This document shows, one piece after another, positions 21,500 through 34,823 of a DNA stretch of 64,000 bases. Both the position numbers and the translations under genes were made by a program. Source of the stretch: Lepidodermella squamata (taxonomy: Eukaryota > Gastrotricha); contig JBLDXI010000024.1 of assembly GCA_047495785.1 (NCBI GenBank), positions 2,852,001 to 2,916,000 of the forward strand. The letters run 5' to 3'. Under the pieces are notes generated by a model. It made no database searches. It saw nothing but the letters and a program-made list of their open reading frames with translations, and was not told the origin of the DNA. Every line of letters starts with the position of its first letter. Within the stretch, counting starts at the first letter, position 1.

Positions 21500-24400
21500 T
21501 TCTGCGCCTTAAGCTGACCTATAATATATATAAGTACATATTGTGGAATTTTTACCCGCTTGAAGCGCAAAAGAGCTTTCATAAATAAACTAGAAAATGT
21601 TTTAAAAACTGTTTTTCTTAAGAAGAAATAAGGTTTCCCTTGTAACTTATACTTTACCATGGCTTTTTGATCGCCATAGGATTGTCGATCCTTTGCAGTT
21701 GGTAATTACTAAACTATGGGTGCGATCCTAAACTCGTGTTTCTGATTTTGTTTTATAAAAGCGAAAAAAAACATTACATTTCTTTCAAGCCGGTGTGTTT
21801 TACACATGTTAAGAGGCACGCGAGTTTATTTTGCTTAAAAACAACAAGAATAAAATAAAATTCAACAGAATAAAGAAACGCACCCATTGGCGTGCCTTCT
21901 TATTCGGGAATTGTTTGATTTTTCAAGATTTTTCTGTATATGGTCTGAGGGAGGTTATTCTACTTTCGCGAATTATAAGGCCTGACCGAAATATTGGGCA
22001 GACCCCCGGAGTAAAGGGCAAAGATCACTTGAAATGATGAAAGGCTGAGCCGTATGTAGTGATAGGCAGGGCCTTGTAACACGTGGCATGCATGAGCACT
22101 TGCTGGTTATGTGGTCGAAGCTGGACTGCTCAACATTAAGTATACTAATCTTCCTCAATCCGCCTTAATCCACTTGAGCAATCACTCTACGCCAGTGTGC
22201 GAAGTGGGATCATATAACTGAGGTGCTTTCTGGCCGAAGAAATCAAAGGGCCCCCCTGTAGACTTTTCAGTCTTCATCTGGGTTGAGTCCCGGAGATGGG
22301 GTGTCGCGACCCTAAATATAAGGCAGGAGTTTGATAAAAAGTTGGCCCTCTCTTACAATTATAGCTGAGTCCATAGCTGGATCACTCTTTTGTTGTTTCT
22401 CCAAGGTTGTTCTTTGTTATTAAAATATACATTACTGAATGAGTAGCCGGGGTGTTCATTGGCAAGTGCGACCTCTGGAGTGACTAGATGAAGCAATATG
22501 CATCTACCCATTGTATGTGATGTTGAAATCCCAAGTTGTAGGTTAAGGGAGGCTTCAAGTTCAAAGGTATCAATTCCAGGTTAAAAAACTCAAATTCGAG
22601 TTTAACCTGGGCTTTTCATTTTACTTGCTACTGACTTGCTTGCTGCCAAACGTATAATTAAGCCGTTAGAGCGTTATTCCTATATGAATTTCACCTTGCG
22701 GTACCGTAGGAAGACACAACTGGGCTGGTTGCTGGACTTCAACCTTTGATCTGAAGGCTATTTTCTATGAATTGTTCGCACTTTGCTTCTTTGTTTGTAG
22801 TTCAGCATCTTTTGCTCGATTAGCAGATTATTATGCGCAACCGAACTCATCTTAGAAACACCCGATTTAGCACACACCGACAAGCCGATACCACAGACAA
22901 GCAGTAACGAGCGATTTTGTTTTCACACACTTCGTTGAAGTTGTAAAGTAGGCCATTGCTTTTTGTGAGATAAAAATACATACCGCAAGTTGTTGATTGC
23001 AGGATAATTATGCTACCATTTACATTACTAAGCTATGGCGTGATCACCCATGAATAATGCGAAACGGAGGCGTCTTGGCGTTAAGAGCCCAGACACGTTG
23101 AAAACGAAAATGTTCGTGCTTGTCCGGGAGAAACATGCGAAAATTCTCGAAAAACTCTGAAAAAACGCTATCTGTGAGATCTCAGAGAATTTATCTCTAA
23201 TGGTTGGTAAATGTAGATTTTATTTTCAATATCCTTAAATTCGTCCAATATAAAAGATTAATAATTAGCAGCCGTCCGACTTTCGTCGCTTTGGCCTTGT
23301 GCCTACCAGCACGGACCTCTCCGAGATGCATCAAACTAGTGACAATTCGATTTTGTTTTCTTTGTTTCTTTCCACCTATTGCCAACCCAAGGCCAGCCTT
23401 GCAGGTGTTGTTAGCGTGTTATATACATGCAGCATGCCAGCTTTGAAAGCTTCTATCTTTCTTATTGGGTCATGTCCGCGCTGGTAGCGACCTTGGAAGA
23501 GACCCCCGCCAGTCAGCACCCCGCAGCCTCGTCCATTCGTGACGCTTGGACCTGCATAAAACATAAGAAAGAAAATTGAAATGTGTTGATTTCGATTCGA
23601 AATTTCAATTTTGAAATTCTGTCTTAAACTTGATAGACAAGATTCACGAAAAAACATGTACTTTGGATGCACTTTTCCTTCATTAGCTTTTCGACGAAAC
23701 GCAGTTGAAAAACATTGAAAAATTGGAGCAAAACAAAATCATGTGACAAGCTTTTTGAAAGATCTTTTTTTACAGTCTGCAGTCCGCCGGCTTGTATCAA
23801 ATAACTCATCTCATTACCACCGAACACGATCCTCGACTCGTGGTTTCATCATCAGGGCGCCAGATGAGCTGCTGGCGTCTACTCGCCGAGCTAATAAAGA
23901 ACTCTAATGACCATCGGGTGCGAGGGGTGAGAGCGTGAGACTAGGACTTGCATAAACAAGGCAAGGATATAAGGCGTATGTGAAATTCTAAATTCAGCCA
24001 AAACGCATTGGTTAGCGTCAGGTTTTGAACTTTGTTTTGCCAGAGGGTTTACACCCCAAGTAAAATTTAGTTATTAACAATGGTGTAGATTCAGCCATCA
24101 GCTTTCATTTTCGCGATAACTCTTGCTCTCTCAATATCTTGGATAAAAAACTGTGATAACGATTTCATTTTCCTCCTTTCGGCCGTGAACCAAGCTTAGT
24201 TGGTACTAATTCGGAAACTTGATCGTAAACATTAGATCTAATTGCGCTCTCTCTCTGAAAATTCATTTCCGTATCTTTACAAATATTATCTTGAAGTTTT
24301 AGCTTTAGTTTTAGCTCGTGCTCCCTTGGGACTTGATGTTATTTAGCACATAGAAGGAACCCGAGCCAGCTCATGCCTACCATGAAGACAGCCTTGCAGA

Positions 24401-25909
24401 GTTAACGCGGTTCAAGTATGAAGTAGGACTTCGCTTTTGAACACTGAAACATGAAGTCAGTGTTTTGATTTTCGATCTCTGACACATCTATTGACATTGC
24501 GTAGTTATGTCGATTCCAAGCTTGAGAGAGATTCACCGCCTTTTAGAGGAGTTAATGATTCATAAAACGATAATAGTACGTAGTGCTGCTAAGGATGAGT
24601 CAATCTAACTGACCGACCAATTTTAAATGAGTGCTGAGTGCAAAGATGCGTTGATTTGTGAGTGCTAATAATTCTGAAGCTAGGCACTCAGAACGTCCGA
24701 AGCGATTTTCTTATTTCCTCTCATTTTGCCATGGTGGTCGTTAATAAAATTCTGCTAATTCACGCCCCCTGCCTGGAAAAGTGAATGATAGTAGTGAACG
24801 TATCTGGAATGCGCGGGGTGTGGTCGAAAGGTCATTGTCGAAACCAAAACTCAATTTCGAATGAACAAAGAAAATGCATGCACACTCTAGCGTGGAATTG
24901 TCCAATCTGTTATTCATGGGGAGTGAGTAATCATCCCCATGAGCATTGTATGATGTGACCTAATTCCTATTTCGATTAGTTGATCAGATATAGCGAAGTA
25001 GGGAGCTAAAGAGGTAACCTATTCCCCACCTCAAGAGGTCCAGGAAAGAAACCCCCAAAACTGGCCAGAAGAATTCGGAATAATGAAGAGAGAATAATGG
25101 TGGCTATAATGAGGAACGGGCGATTTTTTCAAATTTTTTAATATTTTGGAGGGGTCGAGAAAAGTCAACGTCTGCTTCCGGCCTCGACCCTTGGAGGTGG
25201 TCCACACCTGAAATCAGGGTGAAATTGAACCCCATCTCGAAGCCAAGTTATTTCTCAGGTCGAGGCAATTATTTTGATACCAATTTTATAGATCTGGAAC
25301 CGCCATGTTGACAAAATTAAGTTGCCGAAGCTTTGCGCCAATCTTTCACGCGGCATAGCTTCCTTTGCGATCACTCAGTGAAAAACTGACATATTCCATA
25401 CTAAATTACTGCAGCTAAAACGGAACCTCCATGTTGCGATCTGTTGTAGGCTCTAAATGCTAACAGGATCGTTGAATGTCAAGAATACTACACATTTTAC
25501 ATCCTGTGGTCAAGACATTGCAAAAGTCGATCAGAGTTCGCGGAGTTACCGGAAATGTTGGCTGACAGCTATTTGCTAGCCGTATATTGTGAGCCGAAGC
25601 ATGAATTCTGCAAAAAGCTCAGACATCTCCCAGTTTTGTCATATGCCTTTAATTCTCGTAAAATCTTAATTAAAGACGACCATCGTAGCCGCTTAACCAA
25701 TCATACGACAGCTTAACCTATTTTGCGAACGCTTAAGCCGTAAACGCACGTTTTATTGCCGCTCTTTACCGAGAAAACCAGATCACATGTCGCACCGTTG
25801 ACTGTCAAACAATCAAAAATTCTGAATATCAGAATTTTCGCCCGCAATTATAATCGGGCCTATTTAATCTGCATTATTTCCGTTATCAGATGCCAATTCT
25901 TAACAAAAG
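21500..25909. other. 4.4-kb gene-poor stretch
   Basis: No exon, RNA gene or complete mobile element could be supported. Open frames are short and lack homology to the surrounding family. The end next to 25910 holds an 8-codon upstream frame (25890-25913) that ends on the ATGA of the following gene. Confidence 0.45.
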
Positions 25910-26307
25910 ATGAATACTCTGGCGATTATGATTCCCTTAATCATTGCGGTTTCATGCCAAATCAGCGCGGGCTCTCCAATTCAAGGCAAGTCGGAAAGCA
26001 CTTCAGGTGAGATAGGAGTTCTACATTTTTCCCCGGATATGTGTTAATTGATATCATTTTTCCAGATACCAGCCTACTTCACGCCCTACTGCGAGGGGAC
26101 GTTGGCAAAATGCGGGAGCATATTCGAAAGTTGCATCTCGCCGAGTGGAAAGACCGCTTCAACGTCTGTATGGCTGTTTTTCAGGCTAAACACGTTTGTC
26201 TGCAGTCGCATACAAATGTTCATCAGCTGTGGGCGCAGCGCATCGCCGCGCAGGAGTTAGCTAACGGCAACAATTTCGGACTAGTAGTGCGTCGGAAAGA
26301 TAGATGA
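25910..26307 (+). CDS. small secreted C-x9-C family protein 2
   Basis: Exons 25910-26006 and 26066-26307 join to 112 residues. Signal peptide about 1-21, then a Ser/Lys linker. The phase-1 intron is placed as in member 1, and the mature protein aligns end to end with it: LLRGDVGKMR, CMAVFQAKHVC, LWAQRIAAQELANGNNF. The near identity of the WAQRIAAQE block with member 1 marks recent duplication. AATAAA at 26381. Confidence 0.87.
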
Positions 26308-26728
26308 AGATTAATGTGATTTCGTTGAGTGAAATTTGATCTCTATTAGTTTTCATGCACTTCAAGAGCCTGGTCCGAAAAATAAACACGATCGTGCAGC
26401 GTGTCTGTCTGGGAAGAACAAACCTCGCCTAGGTGCTATCTAATTTTCAAAAATAGCTAGGTACGTTTTTATAGGAATACGATCGGGCTGAGGATTTGTG
26501 GGACTTCCGGGATTTTCAGAAAGAGAAGATTTCAGATCTTTCCCATATATTCCAAAAAATGAGAGGAAATCGTTTCTCCTTCGTAACTGATCAGCAAGTT
26601 GTTGAAAACATGTATTCCTACGGAAATTTTATTAAGGCACAAAATTTAGAATTAGAAGATTAAAAAGCTTTAGCTGAGCTGGCAAATGACGATGACACGA
26701 AACATACATATTAATATGGCAACGTAGG
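26308..26728. other. intergenic between convergent family members
   Basis: Carries the poly(A) region of member 2 (plus) and, on the minus strand, a possible poly(A) signal of member 3 near 26628. Nothing else. Confidence 0.5.
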
Positions 26729-27086
26729 TCAAGGCCGTTTACTTTCGAGCGGCCGAATGTTGAAATTCCGCCCGTTAGCCTTCTCTTGCGTTGCCATTCG
26801 CTGCGCCCAGATTTGGGTGCCTGCTGTATGCCGGCAAATCGTAACGGAATGAAAAACTGTCAAGCACGCGTCCATTGAGTGTTGATTATCTGCGTGCGCA
26901 ATTTGGCGTAGGACGTTGCGAACTCGAACTGGGTCACTACTGAGCAAGGATTCGATCAAACGTTGAGCTTGAGAGAGTAATGGTCTGTTAAGGAAGGTTG
27001 GATTAAAATGATATGCTTTTACCATTTACTGAGGTGGCAACGATAAAAAATCCTGCGAAAAGAAAGCCGGCCGCGTTGCTGAGCAT
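26729..27086 (-). CDS. small secreted C-x9-C family protein 3
   Basis: Minus-strand exons 27086-27023 and 26967-26729 join to 100 residues. Exon 1 encodes a hydrophobic signal peptide (LFAGFFIVATS). The 55-bp intron is phase 1 like the rest of the family; the acceptor at 26968 was chosen because it restores phase 1 and aligns the mature protein without gaps to member 2. Motifs: LLSSDPVRVR, CLTVFHSVTIC, IWAQRMATQEKANGRNF. More diverged than members 1 and 2, and two residues shorter between the second Cys and the Trp. Confidence 0.82.
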
Positions 27087-29095
27087 CGGATTGGCTAGGT
27101 ACTTATATTATAACCTAAATATCATTACAGAAACATCATTATACTTCCGAGTACCAATATTCTGAAAAACGAATTGCATTGCTTTTTTACGGGTTTCTCT
27201 TTCCTGTTATCATGCTCGGGTTCCCCCGGCCACTGGCAAAAGATTTTGTTTGCCGGGCGCCGAAACCACAGACAAAACCGCAGCTACGTTCCTACCTCAG
27301 TTGTGATTCAGTTTTCGATCTTGCACAGGATTTACCCGAGCCCTGGAATGTTTCTCTTAACTAGCAGGCACGGGACATATAAATGTTAAATTGATGATTC
27401 AGAAAAAGCGTGTGGCAGCTTGAGTGGCGCGCGTAAAACTCTAATTTCGTAATGTTGATAGAATAAATATAAGATACTGTAGTATTCTGAATCAGCGTGA
27501 AAATTTAGGGCGGGGTACACATTTGCGCGCATTTATCCTCCAAAATGGGGAAGAAAGAGGAACACGCATTTGCTGTCTGAGTGCTGTGTGGCCTCGTGCG
27601 GGCCTCGAATGCGCGCCCACAATGTGCGCCCGCACACTCACTTTGCCTTATATCACAACCTTCATTGAATAACTCGAATTTAATGGTTTTAGTTTTAAGG
27701 TGAAAGGCGACAATATGTAAAGTAACATTTTCCCGTTTGCTTATAAACGCCAATTTTCCCTTTTGTCAATCACCTGAAACTGACAAACAACCAAAATCCT
27801 GAGTTACTCCTAACTGCGCTGACAATATCTTTCCCATTTTGGAGGGCAGTTGCGAGCCAGTACCCCGCCCTATATTTTTACTCCTGATTTGATGGGGTTC
27901 TTGAAGATTTTAAGATTTCCTGGCGGTAGGCTGTCTGATGTGAGAAACCCATCTTCTAATCTGAGAAAATAGAAATCAAAGCAAGCTAGATTTTAGCTTT
28001 TCCTAGACACACAATTCCTAAAATTCCAATGCTGTGCGTGCAACTAGGTACAACACCGCCAAGATAAAATAACCCCTGGTGCGTCGGGTGACAGTATTTG
28101 ACGTCATTAATTTTAGGAAGAAGCAATAATCAACAGAGATGAATTTCGCCTACTGGGCCTCGAAGACAACTAAAAATAGTTGTGGTTAAAAAAGCACAAA
28201 ATGCGGAACGCACTTCATTGTATCTAAAATTTGCCGATAAATTGCCTTTGTTTTCACGCACAAAACTTGGCGCAGCAGGGGGATCAGCACGTGGTATGAC
28301 TAGTATTTACTGACACTCGATGAAATCTCGAACGCGCATGGCTCTGCACTGATCTATATCCGAAATCCGAAAAACAAGCCTAGAGTCCGATGATACCTGC
28401 TGATGCACTTTAATGGTTAAATAGTTCCGCCAACGACCTTAAGCAATTATTCTCCTTATAATCGAGACTAGTGTAAAGACAATTCAAAGCGCGGCTTATT
28501 GAACAACTTTGCGAGCTTGACGTGGAAATCACGGGGGCCCAGAGAAGAAAACGCATGTTTTCCACGGGATTAGTGTCAGCCAGGTTGAACGTCCTTGATA
28601 ATAAGATTTGTGCTCATTTGTCACTATTTATTGAATTAAATGGCGCCGCGACGCTCCCCATCTCTATTTGAAGATTGCCGCTTCTCTCCTTCTATCAAAA
28701 GGAATGACCCCGAAATTTCGAATAAATGTCATTCGGGTGAAATCAGTTTCCGTCGGTGACGCAAGAAATATTGTTATCTGTAAGGGTATAATGAGAGATG
28801 TTCCGTGAACTTGACGTACCTCAATTAGGCTTCTTATAATGCGCTCAAGATGTTTTCCAGATGACAGCGGTAATGAGCTATTCTCATATCATAGTTCTAA
28901 AATCCGAAAAACAAGATTATTTTATAAATCGAGATCAAGGATAAAATGCGAGTTCGAAGTTCAAATCATAGAGAGTTTTCTAGTAACATTAACTGGTTAC
29001 TTTGCATTTACAATCATCAGATGATCAGAACCAACCGATTTACAGCCAGAAGAAAAATTGCGAATCGCTTTCAACCAGTGCGCGAAGTAGGATCC

Positions 29096-29235
29096 TGTCA
29101 GGGAAACATCAAGACTTGGCCAGGAGAAATCTGAGTCGAACACGCGATCACTTCCTAATTAGCTATCACATGAGAATCACAATATTGTTCTTAGTCATTG
29201 CGTAGATGCCAGCCGCCACCCGGCAAATCGTTACA
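29096..29235 (-). repeat. LTR (likely 3' copy)
   Basis: Direct repeat of 30063-30276 with internal deletions. Shared blocks include the first 30 bases, CCTAATT...ATCACATGA and CCAGCCG...TTACA. Confidence 0.7.
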
Positions 29236-30062
29236 CTTTGCCCTCCTCAAGCACCTCCCACAGCCGCTTGCTAGCCACGAAAAATCGAAAAACGCGCTCT
29301 CCAGTCCGAAAAAATTGCGATGCGACCGCTATCCCACGGAACGGCAACGCCTTGGAACCATGAATCGGGCTGAAATGCGAACTTCAGTCAAGAGGTGAAG
29401 AAAGCAAGCTGAAGTCGAAAGATGTAGAGTTTCTTGAAAATTCTTGACTAAGGAAATCTTTGTTGAAAACCGAACCAAACTTGTAACTCGAGAACCGTAA
29501 AGTCAATGAGGCAGGAGATCATGAACATGCAGACAGACAAGACAAAGACAAGACAAGACATAGTTCGAAATCACGGAATCGTTGCCATGACACCAGCCAG
29601 GAATCACGACAACGCCATGGAGCGAAGACAGGGGCCAAGCAATCGTAGAATCGAGATCGCAGCGCCCGAGACAAGCTATCCAGCGAGTTGTGGGCGTTGA
29701 AGTCAAACATCAGCGAGGCTGCCCCAATCAACGCTTGACCGTGAACAAGGAGATGCGTAGCCATAACCAGTGAGCTGTCGGCAAATCGAGCGCGCAAGCC
29801 AGGGCGAGACCTTGAGCGTAAGGGCTGGATCTTGGAGACGAACTTCAGTGGTGATGCGCTGAACGCCAAAGACGTTGACCAGCGAAGCGCCAGAAATCAT
29901 CGTTGTAAGTCGATGTCGGAACACCACACGTGGGCCAGGGCATTACCATATCAGCATAGCGTTGGCATTGTAGACGAATTCGAACTGAACGAGACATAGC
30001 AGCAAGATTCCGTAGTAGAGTAGTGGGCGGCCGTCCGGCAAGGATTTTGGTTCGATTCATTC

Positions 30063-30276
30063 TGTCAGGGAAACATCAAAACTTGGCCAGACACTACTCT
30101 ATGCTACTTTATTGAGAATGAATCGAACATTGGGGATCTGCCATTCATGGCCTTAAATAGCATATAGAAATAACTACAGCGAACATGGCATTGCCTAATT
30201 GATAATCACATGACACATGATTATTATCACAAGCTAGTTAGTTCGATGGCACGATTCCAGCCGGCAGATCCTTACA
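30063..30276 (-). repeat. LTR (likely 5' copy)
   Basis: Longer partner of 29096-29235. It begins TG and ends CA on both strands, as retroviral-type LTRs do. Confidence 0.7.
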
Positions 30277-30410
30277 GATCCTCAAACTAAGGGGTATTTT
30301 CGGGCCCTAATTTTATGACCAAAGGGTCCCCTCTGTGGTTTTTTGGGGGATTTTCCACTTTGGCCTTGCGAACTGGGGGGTACGATACCCCTCATTCCCC
30401 CGTACTTCGC
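30277..30410 (-). repeat. dispersed GC-skewed repeat, copy A (right part)
   Basis: About 130 bp that matches the reverse complement of 38018-38154, including TTTATGACCAAAGGGTCCC and GTACGATACCCCTCATTCCC. The matching left part ends at 29095, on the other side of the LTR element. Confidence 0.8.
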
Positions 30411-32650
30411 GCTCTGCTTTCAACTTATAACTTATAATGTTGACCGGCGACGGCAGATCTTCAATGCCAGATCAGGGACAAAGGTCGGGTACCTGGACCG
30501 ATGGTGTCGCTGAGTTTTCACTCGTTGTGTTGTTCACCTCATTGTAAGCCTCAAGACCGTCGCCCGTCGCCCGACGGAATGCCAGTTGCCACGCGTTGGC
30601 ACCAGTTTTTCACTATTCCGGGCCATTGAACCGTGACCCACGCGTCAGCCGTGATTGCGTTTCGTTGAGCAAAAAAAATTCGAGCCCAGCTATTCTCTCC
30701 ACATGGTCAAGATGCTGCATTCTACGATATGCGCCATGCCCGCATCCGAGTTTGATCTTTTACTCTAGGATCAATTTCAGAAGAATGAAAACAGGCCGAA
30801 TATAGAATATAGAATCTCGGGTATCCTTCATGTCGCAGCGATCAGATCAGTCTCAAAATCGCATTTTCTATTAAATTGAAAAGAAAATTATTCGCCAAGC
30901 TCTGTTGAATTATAATCTGAAACGTAACAATTTATCGTATTACAACATACTGCCTAAAGCGTAAATTAAATCCTGTGAATAATTCTTAATCATAACCAGC
31001 CTCGAAGCCAGCCTCAAGCAAGGAACATATCAACATTATCAGGTAACCGAATTCCACCACTTCGAGATGCTTTCATGGTGGAAAAGGACGGGTGAGAGGG
31101 GAGCTGCACGGGTGAGAGGGGAGCGGAAAAAAAAGAACGGTGATCCAACAGATACCCATGTCGCCCACCGGTAACCCAAGCCGGTAGAAAGCCGGTGTAC
31201 CGGCCCCGGTAGACCGGGGTTTTACCGGCTTTTATCCAAAATCAATGAATTCTCAAGATGAATTTTCTTTGACATAAAGCGCATAAATTAGTATGCCTCC
31301 TCCATTGAGAATAATGTAAAAATTTAATATTCGCAGCGTGGCTGAATGAGATTTTGAAAAAGGAGGCCATAGAGAAAAAAAGGGAAGATCAAGTACTGAA
31401 GCTAAAATTTCAGAATCTTCATTTTTATTCGAAGTTGAATTTCTCAAAACGGATATCTCCGTTGTTCACCAAATTTTGCATGCATGTAGAACGCGAGCTG
31501 CTTTTTCAAATGGTAGACGATTTGAGTTAGGCAATTGCTGCTCAGACGTGATTTCATCAAAATCAATGGCACCATAGGACCATTTTTTGTACGACCGTGG
31601 TACAAAAATTATCGATACAATAACAATGTTATTGTACCGGCCAAAATACAAATAACAGACGTTTAAGGTGGATTTTTTAATTTTATTTGTCGAATTGCCT
31701 AACTCGACCACTCGCCCCCTGACTGAACTAGCTAAAAGAACACGCATTTTTCTTATTTCTTAACTAGTTTTGTTATAATAAATAAGGAAAATCCCGGTAT
31801 TTTTGCTCTAAGAGATGCAAATCATTATCGCAGTATCATTACTTTATTGAAATTTTCAAAATTTTCAAAACGTATGGCATCGTGGCAAAGGTCCGTAGGA
31901 GGGCGGAACTGAAAGAGGGTGATGAAGTCGTCCCTATTTCCGTTCGACTCAGCTACTAGCTTGTATTGTTGATTGCTCGCGTTGGCTCCAAAGGCTGCTC
32001 CATCTCCGAACTATAAGAGAGCATGGGCGAGGCTGCTCCTCCAGCTTCAAGATTCGGTAATTGAAAAGAGCATTCATTTACGCATCGCCCTTTCTGGTAT
32101 TACTTCATTGGGCATCAACTAGTCCACCAGGTACATTTCCGCACGCAGTGGCCAGAGAGAATTTTCTTAATCCCGGCTTTCGACACTGTGTTCTTCACCA
32201 AAGCGTCGATGGAATGCTCGCCCAACTTCACCCTCTTGTAGAGCGCTCTTTTGATCCTATTCGCAGTTCGGAATTGAACTTCTTCCAAAAAAACCGATTT
32301 TAGACGCGGACAGCGTTGTAGTCCAGCAGCAAGACCAGCAAAAAGACACAATCGACTGCCTGGAACAGCGTACGCTCTTGGTCCGCTTCTTCATCTTCTT
32401 CTTCAGCTTCGAAGCCACGGGTTCCAATGAGGCGGGGCGTCCAATATAAGCAATTTTCCGTGAAAGCAACCGCAAAAATGATGCGTGAATTAAATCGCGG
32501 TATCGAAAAATGAATAAATAGCAATGATTTTTGCAAATCGTTAGTGAAAATATTAGGATGGATTTTTTAATTTTAGAAATTCACCCTTGCTGTCTAGCTA
32601 TCCTACCCGGTCCGGCTCGTTTTGTCCCACCGAACGATAACATACATAGT

Positions 32651-32779
32651 GGATTCGCGTCGAACATAACGCGTTATAGTACTCCGATATTGGACTCGAG
32701 GCTGGCTCGCTTTCGCGAGCCGGACGCCTCTCGGCCAATATCGGAGTACAATAACTGCGTTATGTACTCCTTCGAATCC
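32651..32779. repeat. 129-bp near-perfect palindrome
   Basis: Starts GGATTCG and ends CGAATCC, with arms of about 45 bases (ACATAACGCGTTAT, ACTCCGATATTGG) that are mutually complementary, and a second inner palindrome (GGCTCGCTTTCGCGAGCC). It would form a long hairpin. No target duplication seen; a short fold-back element is the simplest reading. Confidence 0.8.
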
Positions 32780-33737
32780 AATATATACTATTATTCATGA
32801 ACTGCAGGCCTTTATACATATCAAGTGTCTGCTAATTGCGATGTTACCTTTGACATCATTAGTAACCATTTTTCAGCTATTTTATGACTTTATACAGTGT
32901 AGCCCATTATGGTTGCATCACGAGCCGTTCTGAATGGCAGAATTTTTCAATTCACCGCGTCTGATCAAACTTGTTTGGCAAATTCGGAAATCATAAAAGT
33001 GTAGTTATCACGTCCTTCTGCACGAGTTGTGATATTTTTCGCTTCACGAATAAAACCGCGGAAACTCTTGCTACCAAAATCAGTGCTTTGGATTTCATTA
33101 GATTTGATTTAAACCTTGAATCAAGGACCACTTCAGCTCAATCAAAATCAATCATTCGCGGACATTTTTGAAGTTGAATAAATCAAAATCAATAACAAGA
33201 GAATATAAATCAGGATCAAGTTAAGAGGAAATAAAGTGTGCTCAGCGAATTTTCAAGGTTACTTATCTCCCAAGTCCCAAGGACTAAGCGCTCATCATTT
33301 TCGCGAATGCAATAGGGTGACTCTTTTGCTTCCTTCCGTATGTGCAGTAAGGTTCCTTTTTACTCTGAGATATCTACGTATGACATTAAAAAAGGTTGGT
33401 GGAACTCAGCTATTCGATCTAGAGTCGTGAGGAACCAATGCTTTTTGTCATTTGATTCCAGCCAATTGCGAGGTGGTCGAACGTGCTTACTATGACGCGA
33501 CCGCATTCATAGTCTCGTCTCGAACCCCCGCAGGTCGACACGCATCTATTAGGATCGTGAGAACTATTATAATATCAAGTATCAGCAAATAGTCTCCTAT
33601 CCCACTCATCTAAGTCGTGTTCAAGTTTACATTTCTGTAACATTCCTTGTGGCTAGAAACTATTTCCTACTCAGCTACCTCCGGCACACTATACACTATT
33701 GATATAGTTTCTTGTCATTTTACTAGCATATTTGAGT

Positions 33738-34125
33738 ATGAATCTGTTGATATTGTTCCTGTTTCCAATGCTTATTCTTGTTTTTGGAGCTCCACAGCGA
33801 AACAGTCAGCCAACTGCCGAAAGAGGGCTACATCGTATGTGTTTTAGGCCTTAACGTCGGCTTGATATTTCACCAAGATATCTTTCCAGGTCGAATTTCC
33901 CTGTCTATGATGCAAGCTGATGTTGGTGAAATGAGGAGGCTATTGCGTGTTCTGCGGCTTCAAAAAGATGAAAACGCCCGAATAGCCGCTTGCATGGCCG
34001 TTTTCGCAACTGTTGAGTTATGCTCAATGAAAGTGGACGAATATCAACCTTTCGTTAGGTGGGCTCAGCTGATAGCGGGACACATCATAACAACGCGGAA
34101 TCGGGAGGTTGAAACGTCTGAGTGA
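33738..34125 (+). CDS. small secreted C-x9-C family protein 4
   Basis: Exons 33738-33834 and 33890-34125 join to 110 residues. A strongly hydrophobic signal peptide (about 1-17, ending VFGA) is followed by a Gln/Ser linker; the intron is phase 1. Mature motifs: MMQADVGEMRRLLRVL, CMAVFATVELC, FVRWAQLIAG. It shares the C-x9-C core with members 1-3 but has 12 rather than 10 residues between the second Cys and the Trp and a different C-terminus, so with member 5 it forms a second subgroup. AATAAA at 34155. Confidence 0.86.
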
Positions 34126-34823
34126 ACGTGGGTTGGAATATTTGGATCTATTTCAATAAAACTTAAGATTAACCAAAACTGAGCCTTCTTAGGCTCTAGT
34201 AAAAGTGTTCACATCATAACTGTTTCAAAGAACGGCTGTCATGGATATAAGCTCTGGATTTAACAAAAGAATGAAGAAATCGACTTCCCTTTAGATAGAA
34301 AACGTGATGGGTAGCAGGTGATCGTCGCTATTTCCGTTGCCTGTTGTTTTTCCGTTGTTAAAGTGATCATTCTAAAAGCGACTCTTTACTAGCGTTAGCT
34401 TTACGCAGGCCCTTGAATTTCTAATTGAAATCCTGATCCACAATGCGTGCTTCATGAAGTTTCATCACTTTCATGTCATATAGCCCACGCCATGTTTCGC
34501 CAGCTGATCAGAAGTGGACACTGCGAAGTACATACTCAAAATAACAACTTCTGGATTCACCTGTCGCGAAAAATGAACATCCATTTAGTCGATGCACATT
34601 TACAGCCGGAGACTTAAGACAATTTGCATTTATTTTGTCGTATCTAAAATGTCAAGTTACTTGATCACCTGTCAGCTAAACAATTTTAACAATGACAGGC
34701 GTTGATAAGTCGGACAGGGGTCGTTATTTGATTATATAGCCTCGAGGCTCACTAAATATCGAGCTGATCATTCGTTAGAAATCTTCATCTCGAATATTTC
34801 AAGGTCTGGTGCGACTTTAAAAA
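34126..34823. other. intergenic between family members 4 and 5
   Basis: Contains the poly(A) signal of member 4 and the promoter of member 5, with TATATA at 34733-34738 about 90 bp before the start codon. No other feature. Confidence 0.5.

Larger units (their letters stand above)
29091..30281 (-). mobile_element. short non-autonomous LTR retrotransposon with 5-bp duplication
   Basis: Two direct repeats, 29096-29235 (140 bp) and 30063-30276 (214 bp), both start TGTCAGGGAAACATCAA and end TTACA. They are bounded outside by GATCC at 29091-29095 and again at 30277-30281, a 5-bp target duplication. A purine-rich GAGGAGGGCAAAG directly precedes the 29096-29235 repeat when read on the minus strand, as a polypurine tract would, so the element probably points left. 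The internal part is about 830 bp with no recognisable gag or pol. The unequal repeats indicate an old or deleted copy. No convincing primer site was found. Confidence 0.7.
27087..33737. other. 6.6-kb gene-poor, repeat-bearing stretch
   Basis: No gene supported. It holds a short LTR element (29096-30276) inserted in a dispersed repeat, and a long hairpin at 32651-32779. Many 60-100 codon frames lack signal peptides, domains or paralogues. Confidence 0.45.

Noticed and set aside
26968-27025. Start of C-x9-C gene 3 at the ATG at 27025
   Set aside because: That ATG spans the donor of a phase-1 intron; using 27086 adds a signal peptide and matches the family structure.
29519-30060. Minus-strand frames inside the LTR element as gag remnants
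   Set aside because: No zinc knuckle, protease or other gag/pol motif is visible; too short to assign.
32651-32779. tRNA gene suggested by TTCGAATCC at its end
   Set aside because: The rest does not fold as a cloverleaf; it is part of a simple palindrome.
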